A stretch of DNA of 9,002 bases from positions 1-9,002 of the forward strand of contig RFQW01000043.1 in assembly GCA_009924765.1 (NCBI GenBank), in the 5' to 3' direction. The position numbers and the translations under genes were made by a program. Position 1 is the stretch's first letter. Every line of letters begins with the position of its first letter. Under the pieces are notes generated by a model. The model was given only the letters and a program-made list of their open reading frames with translations, did no database searches and was not told the origin of the DNA. This document shows, in pieces, positions 1 to 5,571 of this stretch. This stretch comes from Planctomycetota bacterium (GTDB lineage: Bacteria; Planctomycetota; Phycisphaerae; Phycisphaerales; SM1A02).

Positions 1-98
1 GCATGCTCCACTCGGCGGCGAAGGCGATCAGGCGTCGGCGTCGAAGATGCGTCAGCGGTCGAGCGGGGGTGAGCCACGCCCACGCCTCGGCCAGCAGC
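1..98. repeat. Direct repeat copy A: displaced fragment of the PqiA-like gene
   Basis: These 98 bases are identical to 1183-1280 in the same orientation. In the complete locus that stretch encodes, on the minus strand, part of the second half of the PqiA-like protein, including its second WSMLD motif. The match begins at the window edge, so the true repeat may extend further left. It stops abruptly at 98, where this copy continues into the small ORF at 99 while the other copy continues into the rest of the PqiA-like gene. Perfect identity implies a very recent duplication or an assembly join. Nothing typical of an insertion sequence, such as a transposase or terminal inverted repeats, is visible. 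Confidence 0.95.
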
Positions 99-551
99 AT
101 GCAAACTCTCGCCGTGAATGGTCAGTTGAAGCCGGAGGCCATCGATGGAACTCTCGGGACTCTTCCGTCCTGCGAGCGCAAATTGGATCGTGATCTCACC
201 GATTGCGAAACGGAGTACGTCCGGCGTAACGAGGCGATCTATGGGTTCTGGATTTTCCAAATAACGCAGTGCTTCAATAGCTGGAAAGTGACTCAGGACG
301 CAACGGTCGGCGCCGGTGTCGGAGCGATTTGTGGGGGTCTGGGCGGCCCGTACTTCTCACTCATGTGTGCATTTGGTGGCGCCGGGTTCAATAGCCTTTG
401 GGGTATGACGAACTGCTATTCCTCGGCCAAGTCGGCAAGAAATCAGTCGCTCGCGAATTCATTGGTGGAGCGGAACGATTGCATCGATGACGCCGCCCTT
501 AACTTCGAGCGCTGCCTCGAGGACGCTGGGCTGGGAGATGGACGAAAATAA
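99..551 (+). CDS. Small cysteine- and glycine-rich protein of unknown function, N-terminus uncertain
   Basis: I do not recognise a family. From the ATG at 99 the protein is 150 residues with eight cysteines. A CX10C pair lies near the N-terminus (PSC...TDC) and a second CX10C pair near the C-terminus (NDC...ERC), each in a charged, probably helical stretch. Between them is a hydrophobic Gly-rich stretch with successive GxxxG spacing (GAGVGAICGGLGG) followed by an aromatic part, resembling a glycine zipper or membrane hairpin. GC is about 56% (hand count over 121-480), below the roughly 65% of the efflux genes, and third codon positions are much less G/C-biased. The ATG starts exactly at the end of the 98-bp repeat, there is no Shine-Dalgarno, and the protein opens without a signal peptide. 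The original start may therefore have been cut off by the junction. The open frame upstream of 99 is only the antisense of PqiA-like sequence and is not counted. The gene could be real but truncated, or a fragment. Confidence 0.5.
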   Translation: MQTLAVNGQLKPEAIDGTLGTLPSCERKLDRDLTDCETEYVRRNEAIYGFWIFQITQCFNSWKVTQDATVGAGVGAICGGLGGPYFSLMCAFGGAGFNSLWGMTNCYSSAKSARNQSLANSLVERNDCIDDAALNFERCLEDAGLGDGRK

Positions 552-562
552 TTGTTCTCCTC

Positions 563-979
563 ATGCGAACAAAACCAAAGATCCTCAGTCAGAATGCGGT
601 TCCCGGGTGCTCGTCGTACGAGCACCCGGGAACTTTGTCCCCCCAGTTTCGAGCGATTGCTTGGTGCTGTCTCGCACTCTGTGTCCTCTTTGCGATGATC
701 GGCCCCACGTTGGCTTTTTTCATGCTGACCGAGTCGGGTCATGCGATCTGGAGCCGTTTGAGAGAGCCACTGCCGGAGCCGCTTCGCCGCCGCGCGTTCG
801 TGCTGCTCGCCGTGACGCTGATGTTCGGCTTTCCCGTCGCCGGTTTTCGTGGGGCGCGCCTGGTGCGCAGGAAACTTTATGACCCCTTCGCGTGCCCCGA
901 GGTCTGTTCGCGTTGCGGTCACAGCCTGAGGCATCTTCGAGGCAGACCCTGTCCGGAGTGCGGCGCGCCGCCGCTCTGA
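563..979 (+). CDS. Two-helix membrane protein with C-terminal zinc ribbon
   Basis: This encodes a 138-residue protein when read from the ATG at 563. Two hydrophobic segments, about residues 31-55 and 77-95, should be membrane helices. The C-terminus carries a zinc-ribbon pattern with C115xxC118 and C130xxC133, the second pair inside CPECG. The arrangement CxxCG-x-L-x2-L...CPECG is a tail I associate with many planctomycete small membrane proteins of unknown role. The zinc site is inferred from this motif. No Shine-Dalgarno precedes 563, and a perfect 16-bp hairpin (599-633) lies inside the first 24 codons. An alternative TTG start at 635, just past the hairpin, keeps both helices and the zinc ribbon and may be correct. 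The gene lies 11 bp after the preceding ORF and converges with the PqiA-like gene 27 bp downstream. The function is unknown. Confidence 0.6.
   Translation: MRTKPKILSQNAVPGCSSYEHPGTLSPQFRAIAWCCLALCVLFAMIGPTLAFFMLTESGHAIWSRLREPLPEPLRRRAFVLLAVTLMFGFPVAGFRGARLVRRKLYDPFACPEVCSRCGHSLRHLRGRPCPECGAPPL
599..633. terminator. Perfect 16-bp hairpin, possible terminator or palindromic repeat
   Basis: The left arm gttcccgggtgctcgt (599-614) is perfectly complementary to 618-633 around a three-base loop, CGT. The arms are GC-rich, so the RNA hairpin would be very stable. On the plus strand it is followed by TTTGTCC, which is only a weak U-tract. It could end transcription of the ORF that stops at 551. If translation of the next gene starts at 563, the hairpin lies inside that coding region, which argues for a later start. 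A REP-like dispersed palindrome or a protein-binding site are alternatives. Confidence 0.45.
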
Positions 980-1182
980 ACGCCTCGTTCCGGCCCGCCG
1001 CGCTCGTCAGCTCGCGTCGACTCGCTGCACCCCCATGTGCGCCGCATGCCGCCCGATCCACCCGACCACCCACAGGCACAGCGCCGTGGCGATCAGCAGC
1101 CACAGGCCGGTCTGGATGTCGGTCTTCACGAATCGCTGGCCTTCCAGCAGGAACAGCCCAAGCGCCAGCGCCATCACGTCCA

Positions 1183-1280
1183 GCATGCTCCACTCGGCGG
1201 CGAAGGCGATCAGGCGTCGGCGTCGAAGATGCGTCAGCGGTCGAGCGGGGGTGAGCCACGCCCACGCCTCGGCCAGCAGC
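1183..1280. repeat. Direct repeat copy B, within the PqiA-like gene
   Basis: This segment is identical to 1-98, with 1182 bp between equivalent positions. Here it is in its coherent context: on the minus strand it encodes the stretch around the second WSMLD motif, and the reading frame continues naturally into 1182-1007. This is therefore the parental copy. Its right edge (1280) falls inside the 7-bp tandem duplication at 1272-1285. Confidence 0.95.
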
Positions 1281-1285
1281 CAGCA
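1272..1285. repeat. 7-bp tandem duplication (gccagca twice), frameshifting
   Basis: GCCAGCA occurs twice head to tail at 1272-1278 and 1279-1285. With one unit removed, the minus-strand frame passes smoothly from ACFGLLL into AEAWAWLTP and on to the WSMLD motif. With both units the frame slips and the PqiA-like C-terminus is lost. The same position is the end of the 98-bp direct repeat. Confidence 0.85.
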
Positions 1286-1845
1286 GCAGGCCGAAGCACG
1301 CCAGCGCCGCCAGCGGCCAGTTGCGTTCCCGCACCATGGTCACTGCCGCGCCCGCGATGCCGTAGCTCTCGCCGTGCAGCAGGAACTGGTTGATCTGCAG
1401 GAACGGATTCGCCAGCGTTCCCACGAAGCAGGCGATGCCGGACGCGAGCGCCAACAGCGCGATCACGCCGCGCCATCCCGCCGCACGCAGCAGCATGCGG
1501 CGTGGTGGGCGGGGGGCCACTTCGCGCTCGCGAATCGTGTGCTCATCCAGCACCGATGCCACCATCGACAGCACCATCGTGATCGCCACGGCGGTGAGGA
1601 ACGCGTACACACCCAGGAAGGTGGTGGCACTCACCGCCCACTGATCGCTCGCCAGCATCACAAGCACCAGCACCGTGAACGGATCCAGCATCGACCACTT
1701 GCCCAAGCGCCCCATCCACAGCAGCAAGTGCGTGCGGCCGGGGCCCGGCTGCATGCCGCGCCATGCGCGCAGCAGCAGCGCCATCTTCACGAAGGGGAAC
1801 ACCACGCTGAAGCCGCCGATCAGCAGCGCGATGGCCCACAGTCCT

Positions 1846-1969
1846 TCGGTCCACATCAGCCACACCGTGTGCAGCAGGGAATAGGTCTTTCCGCCCTTGA
1901 TGAACACTCGGTCCACATCAGCCACACCGTGTGCAGCAGGGAATAGGTCTTTCCGCCCTTGATGAACAC
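1846..1969. repeat. 62-bp perfect tandem duplication, frameshifting
   Basis: 1846-1907 and 1908-1969 are identical 62-bp units, head to tail. On the minus strand each encodes VFIKGGKTYSLLHTVWLMWT plus two bases. Because 62 is not a multiple of three, the second pass is read out of frame and meets a stop at 1856-1858. The unit is not low-complexity, and nothing in the sequence suggests a functional iterated element. Confidence 0.95.
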
Positions 1970-2131
1970 GTCGATGCGCATGAAGGGCAGGAACAGGCCC
2001 AGCACCTGCAGGGCGCACGCGAGCGCCAGTGCGCCGAGATAGATCCAGCTGCGCTGCCCCATGGCCGCATGCAGCGTGCGCTGCTGCGTGGTGCCGGCAT
2101 CAGTGGTGCTTGTCTGCGGGGGCGCGTTCAC

Positions 2132-2304
2132 CGAGGCAGGCTAGATCGGGCCCCTGAGGGGGTCAATGAAGCGCATGCGCGCATGCCGTGAGGTGAGTCG
2201 ACGCGTTGCCGTTCGTGCGGATCCAGCGACGCATCGCGCGCCAGGGCGTACGCTCGCGGCATCGTGCGACGAATCCACCAGGCCCCCGCGCAAGGAACGC
2301 ATCC
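2132..2304. promoter_or_regulatory. Divergent intergenic region between the PqiA-like gene and guanine deaminase
   Basis: This 173-bp gap separates two genes transcribed away from each other, so promoters for both are expected here. I cannot point to convincing -35/-10 boxes. It contains a perfect 14-bp palindrome, gcatgcgcgcatgc, at 2173-2186 and a short cccctgagggg inverted repeat at 2151-2161. Either could be an operator or chance in GC-rich DNA. AAGGA at 2292-2296 is the ribosome binding site of the deaminase gene. Confidence 0.35.
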
Positions 2305-2781
2305 ATGACCACCGATGCACAGCAGGCCTTCATGCGCCGCGCCATCCAGCTGTCGCGCGAGAACGTGCAGCGCAACGGCGGCCCCTTCGGCGCGGTCATC
2401 GTGAAGGATGGTCGCGTGGTGGGAGAGGGCTTCAATCGTGTCACCGCCACCAACGATCCCACCGCGCACGCCGAGGTGGTGGCCATCCGCGCCGCCTGCG
2501 CGCACCTGAACACCTTCGATCTTTCCGGCGCCGAGATCTACAGCAGCTGCGAGCCGTGCCCCATGTGCCTGTCCGCCATCTACTGGGCGCGCCTGGCGGG
2601 CATCCACTACGCCAACACCAAGTTGGATGCCGCCGCGATCCAGTTCGACGATTACTTCATCTACGAGGAACTTGCCAAGCACCCCGAGCAGCGCGCGATT
2701 CCCATGCGCCAGATGCTGCGCGATGAGGCGATGCAGGCGTTCCTGGACTGGCAGGCCAACGCCTCGCGCGTGCAGTACTGA
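2305..2781 (+). CDS. guaD: Guanine deaminase (cytidine deaminase superfamily)
   Basis: This 158-residue zinc enzyme should hydrolyse guanine to xanthine and ammonia in the cytoplasm, a purine salvage or nitrogen-release step. The HAE motif is in DPTAHAE (H55 zinc ligand, E57 proton shuttle) and the second zinc motif is CEPCPMC (C85 and C88 ligands). GGPFGAVIVKDG near residue 25 and FDDYFIY near residue 114 match Bacillus subtilis GuaD closely as I recall it. The chain ends in tyrosine as that enzyme does, and its length is nearly the same (156 there). The alternative family, tRNA adenosine deaminase TadA, fits less well because of these GuaD-specific stretches. The start at 2305 is chosen because AAGGA lies eight bases upstream and the protein begins at the family position. 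An in-frame extension to 2206 adds residues without family resemblance. The gene lies 63 bp upstream of the efflux operon on the same strand. Confidence 0.9.
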   Translation: MTTDAQQAFMRRAIQLSRENVQRNGGPFGAVIVKDGRVVGEGFNRVTATNDPTAHAEVVAIRAACAHLNTFDLSGAEIYSSCEPCPMCLSAIYWARLAGIHYANTKLDAAAIQFDDYFIYEELAKHPEQRAIPMRQMLRDEAMQAFLDWQANASRVQY

Positions 2782-2808
2782 AGGGAGGCGTGTCGGAGAT
2801 CCGGATCG

Positions 2809-2836
2809 TTGCGCGTGCGCGCGAAACTTCTGTAAC
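2809..2836 (+). promoter_or_regulatory. Candidate promoter of the efflux operon
   Basis: TTGCGC (2809-2814) and TGTAAC (2831-2836) are separated by 16 bp and resemble -35 and -10 boxes, with three and four consensus matches respectively. If used, transcription would start at about 2843-2845, on or beside the ATG of the outer-membrane factor gene, giving a leaderless or nearly leaderless mRNA. That fits the lack of any Shine-Dalgarno before that ATG. The match is weak and this is a suggestion only. Confidence 0.25.
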
Positions 2837-2844
2837 ATTCTCCG

Positions 2845-4392
2845 ATGCTTCACGGGCTTCGGTACGCACGAGATCGATGGCTGGCAATCGCCTTGGCGAT
2901 GCTTGCTGCCGGTTGCATGGTGGGCCCCGACTACACCCGGCCGGAGCCGCTGCTGCCCGAGGGCTTCCGCACGCCGCAGGCAGCCGAGGCCCAGCCCGCT
3001 CGCGAGGCGGAACTGGAGGCGTGGTGGAAGCGCTTCAACGACCCGAAGCTCGACGACCTGATCGTGCGCGCGCAGCGGGGCAACATCACGCTGATGCGTG
3101 CGGCGGCCAGCATCGCCCAGTACCGCAGCGGCTACGGCGTCAGCTACAGCCAGATGTTTCCCAGCCTGAATGCCGGCGGCAACTACAGCTACACGCTGTA
3201 CAACTTCGCGCAGATCGGCGCCGACACCAGCGAGACGTCGTTCAACCAGTGGACGTATGGCGTGAAGATCGCCAGCTGGGAGATCGATCTGTTCGGCAAG
3301 ATCCGCCGTGGCATGGAAGCGGCGCAGGCGCGCCTGCAGGAGAGCGTGGAAGGCTGGCGCTTGGCCATGGTGAGCCTTCGCGCCGAAGTGGCCACCGCCT
3401 ACATGAACGTGCGCACGCTGCAGGCCCAGCGAGACATCGCCGTGCGCACCACCGACCTGCTGCAGCAGACCTACGACGCGGTGAAGAGCAAGTACAAGGC
3501 GCAGACCGTCTCGCAGATCGATCTCAGCGAGTCGGCCGCGCGACTGGCGGTGTCGAAGGCATCGATTCCCCGCTACGAAGCCATGATCAAGGCGCAGTGC
3601 AACGGCCTCAGCGTGCTGCTGGGCGAGGTGCCCGGCCCCATGCAGGACGAACTGGCAGCGACGGAGCCCATTCCGCTGGTGATGGGTGAGACGGCCATCG
3701 GTCTTCCGGCCGACCTGCTGCGTCGCCGCGCCGATGTGCTGCAGGCCGAGCGCGCGCTGATGGCCGCCACGGCCGAGATCGGCGTGGCCGAGGCGGGCTT
3801 CTATCCGCAGGTCACGCTCAACGGCTACTACGGTTTCGCCGCCACCAACTTCTCCGGACTTGGCGACATCGGCAACCAGACCTTCGGCGTCGGGCCATCG
3901 ATCAACTGGAACTTCTTCAACGGCGGCCTGGTGATCAGCCAGGTGCAGATGAAGCAGGCCATCGCCATCGGCTTCGCGCTGCAGTGGCGCCAGACGGTGC
4001 TGGAAGCCGCCAGTCAGGTGCAGACCGCCCTCGACAATCTGGCCGGCGCGCGCCTGCAGATGAAGGCCTACACCGAGACGCTGGGCGACACCAAGTCGAT
4101 GTACGACCTGGGACTGGAGCGCTACAAGGCCGGCACCATCAGCATCACGCAGCTGCTGCAGTTGGCGCAGATCGTGCTGGAAGCGGAGAACGGCTACGCG
4201 CAGGCGCGTGGTCAGTCGTCGCAGAACCTTGTCGAGCTGTACCGCAGCCTGGGTGGCGGCTGGGACAGCGTGCAGGTGCCCGCGGCGGGTCAGGACGCGT
4301 TCGAGAGCGACGGCCCCGACATGTGGAAGAAGCAGCCGCCGCTGCCCAGCGAGAACCCGCAACCCCAGGCGGCCAACCAACCCACCGGATGA
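2845..4392 (+). CDS. RND efflux outer-membrane factor lipoprotein (OprM/NodT-type, TolC superfamily)
   Basis: This 515-residue protein forms the outer-membrane and periplasmic exit duct of a tripartite efflux pump. The N-terminus is a lipoprotein signal: basic residues, the hydrophobic run LAIALAMLAAG, then lipidated C24. MVGPDYTRP directly after it is typical of the family. The two coiled-coil TolC-type repeats each carry familiar marks. The first has the NITLMRAAASIAQYR and SWEIDLFGKIRRG stretches. The second begins around LPADLLRRRAD (287-297) and continues through a GVAEAGFYPQVTL stretch. The final helix region is YKAGTISITQLLQ. A Gln/Pro-rich tail of about 45 residues follows. A TAA in frame at 2833-2835 leaves 2845 as the only sensible start, although no Shine-Dalgarno is present. 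The stop overlaps the adaptor gene's first ATG (ATGA), so the genes are probably translationally coupled. Length and motifs are normal for the family; the substrate cannot be told. Confidence 0.93.
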   Translation: MLHGLRYARDRWLAIALAMLAAGCMVGPDYTRPEPLLPEGFRTPQAAEAQPAREAELEAWWKRFNDPKLDDLIVRAQRGNITLMRAAASIAQYRSGYGVSYSQMFPSLNAGGNYSYTLYNFAQIGADTSETSFNQWTYGVKIASWEIDLFGKIRRGMEAAQARLQESVEGWRLAMVSLRAEVATAYMNVRTLQAQRDIAVRTTDLLQQTYDAVKSKYKAQTVSQIDLSESAARLAVSKASIPRYEAMIKAQCNGLSVLLGEVPGPMQDELAATEPIPLVMGETAIGLPADLLRRRADVLQAERALMAATAEIGVAEAGFYPQVTLNGYYGFAATNFSGLGDIGNQTFGVGPSINWNFFNGGLVISQVQMKQAIAIGFALQWRQTVLEAASQVQTALDNLAGARLQMKAYTETLGDTKSMYDLGLERYKAGTISITQLLQLAQIVLEAENGYAQARGQSSQNLVELYRSLGGGWDSVQVPAAGQDAFESDGPDMWKKQPPLPSENPQPQAANQPTG

Positions 4393-5549
4393 CACACGCC
4401 ATGCACGCACGCATCACATTCGCGCTCATTCTCGCATCAACGCTGGCCGCCTGTGGCGGACCGCCCGCGCCACCGCCGCGTCCCGATGGCATGCCCGTGA
4501 CCACCGCGGTGGTCGGCAAGCGCACCATCCCGAACCGCAAGAGCTATCCAGGCATCGTGGCCAGTCCGCGCAGCATCAATCTGGTGGCGCGAGTCGAAGG
4601 CTTCCTGCTGAAGCAGGCCATCGCGGACGGCGCGGTGACGAAGCCTGGCGATGTGGTGTACCGCATCGATCCGCGGCAGTACGAGGCGTCGGTGCTCGCC
4701 GCCGAGGGCAAGCTGGCCGAGGCCACCGCGCAGCGCAACTACGCCAAGGTCGAGCGCGATCGCAACGAGCCGCTGGTGAAGGTGAACGCCATCAGTCAGC
4801 AGGTGTACGACGATCTGGTCACCAAGTACGAGTCCGCCGAGGGCGAGGTGCAGGTGGCGCAGGCCAACCTGATCCAGGCCAAGCTCAACCTGTCCTACTG
4901 CACCATCGGCAGTCCGTTCCCGGGCCTGCTCGGCGCGAGCAAGTACTTCGAGGGTGCGGTGGTGGGCACCGCCGATGCCGCCAACCTGAACACGCTGGTG
5001 CAGATCGACCCCCTGTGGGTGCAGTTCAGTCCCTCCTCGAAGGAGTGGCCCGACTATCAGGTCCAGCTCGCGAAGGGCCCGATGACGGTCACGCTGACGA
5101 CGGACGGCGACCGCCCGCAGCGCGCCACGGGAACCATCGTCTTCGAGGACAACCAGGTCAACACCAAGACGAGCACGCTGATGCTGCGCGCCGAATTCCC
5201 GAATCCGGGCGGCGTGTTCCGCCCGGGCATCTACGCCAACGTGGACGTGGTGCTTGGCGATTTCGGTGACGCCATGGTGGTGCCGGAGCGCGCCGCGTTC
5301 GCCCGCGAGGCGGACATCTTCGTGTGGCGCGTGAAGTCGGACGACACGGTGGAGTCGGTGGCGATCAAGCCGCTGCGGACGGATGGTGGAGAGTTGGCAT
5401 TCAACACCAGCAGGTTGCAGGTGGGTGACCGCATCGTGGTGGATGGCATCCAGCGCCTGAAGGTGGGCGTCAAGGTGATCGAAATGCCGGCAGCCGCGGT
5501 TCCTGCGGCGCCCGGCGCAAGCGCGCCCGCGGCGGCTCCCAAGAACTAG
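4389..5549 (+). CDS. RND efflux periplasmic adaptor (membrane fusion protein, AcrA/MexA-type lipoprotein)
   Basis: This 386-residue adaptor links the inner-membrane pump to the outer-membrane duct. A lipobox (LAAC, C22) after a hydrophobic signal should anchor it as a lipoprotein. A Pro-rich linker follows, then the first lipoyl half (IVASPRSINLVARVEGFLL, about 56-74, and DPRQYEA). The helical hairpin spans about 98-168. The second lipoyl half contains GSPFPGLLG and EGAVV. A beta-barrel contains LVQIDPLWVQF (about 203-213), and a membrane-proximal domain contains the VVPERAAF stretch. The tail is Ala/Pro-rich. Length is close to AcrA (397) and MexA (383). The ATG at 4389 is preferred because of its 4-base ATGA overlap with the upstream gene. 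An in-frame ATG at 4401 also leaves a usable signal peptide, and neither has a Shine-Dalgarno. The pump gene follows after 22 bp. Confidence 0.92.
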   Translation: MTHAMHARITFALILASTLAACGGPPAPPPRPDGMPVTTAVVGKRTIPNRKSYPGIVASPRSINLVARVEGFLLKQAIADGAVTKPGDVVYRIDPRQYEASVLAAEGKLAEATAQRNYAKVERDRNEPLVKVNAISQQVYDDLVTKYESAEGEVQVAQANLIQAKLNLSYCTIGSPFPGLLGASKYFEGAVVGTADAANLNTLVQIDPLWVQFSPSSKEWPDYQVQLAKGPMTVTLTTDGDRPQRATGTIVFEDNQVNTKTSTLMLRAEFPNPGGVFRPGIYANVDVVLGDFGDAMVVPERAAFAREADIFVWRVKSDDTVESVAIKPLRTDGGELAFNTSRLQVGDRIVVDGIQRLKVGVKVIEMPAAAVPAAPGASAPAAAPKN

Positions 5550-5571
5550 TCCAGCATCCGCAACACCCACC

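Larger units (their letters stand above)
1007..2131 (-). pseudogene. PqiA-like (paraquat-inducible protein A family) membrane protein, frameshifted by two tandem duplications
   Basis: Reading the minus strand from a GTG at 2131 gives a polytopic membrane protein with two homologous halves, each ending in a WSMLD motif (KWSMLDPF and EWSMLDVM). This is the architecture of PqiA-family inner-membrane proteins, which in characterised systems work with MCE-domain proteins in lipid transport across the envelope. The zinc-binding cysteines of E. coli PqiA are absent, and no MCE partner is in the window. Two exact tandem duplications break the frame. The 62-bp duplication (1846-1969) leads to a stop at 1856-1858 about 90 codons in. 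The 7-bp duplication (1272-1285) shifts the frame again near the end. Removing one unit of each restores a continuous protein of about 351 residues ending at the TGA on 1007-1009. All three segments otherwise keep good coding sense, so the damage is either very recent or an assembly or sequencing error. There is no clear Shine-Dalgarno before the GTG. The family call is firm; the disrupted state depends on the assembly. Confidence 0.8.

Noticed and set aside
720..2018. Minus-strand frame of 432 codons read as one intact PqiA-like protein
   Set aside because: Only its middle part is PqiA-like. Its beginning reads the extra 62-bp unit out of frame, and its end (below about 1285) is out of frame through the true C-terminus and into the zinc-ribbon gene.
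1..2131. Insertion sequence or CRISPR array explaining the repeats
   Set aside because: There is no transposase, no terminal inverted repeats and no regularly spaced repeats. The repeats are two- copy duplications of coding sequence.
2790..3689. ORF from GTG 2790 preceded by an AGGGAGG Shine-Dalgarno-like sequence
   Set aside because: The Shine-Dalgarno-like run ends one base before the GTG, which is too close. From 2845 the frame overlaps the outer-membrane factor gene in another frame and reads as a biased shadow. A very short leader peptide cannot be excluded but has no support.
2128..4410. Minus-strand open frame of 760 codons opposite the deaminase and outer-membrane factor genes
   Set aside because: It is an antisense shadow with the same biased composition. 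Both plus-strand genes have clear families and motifs.
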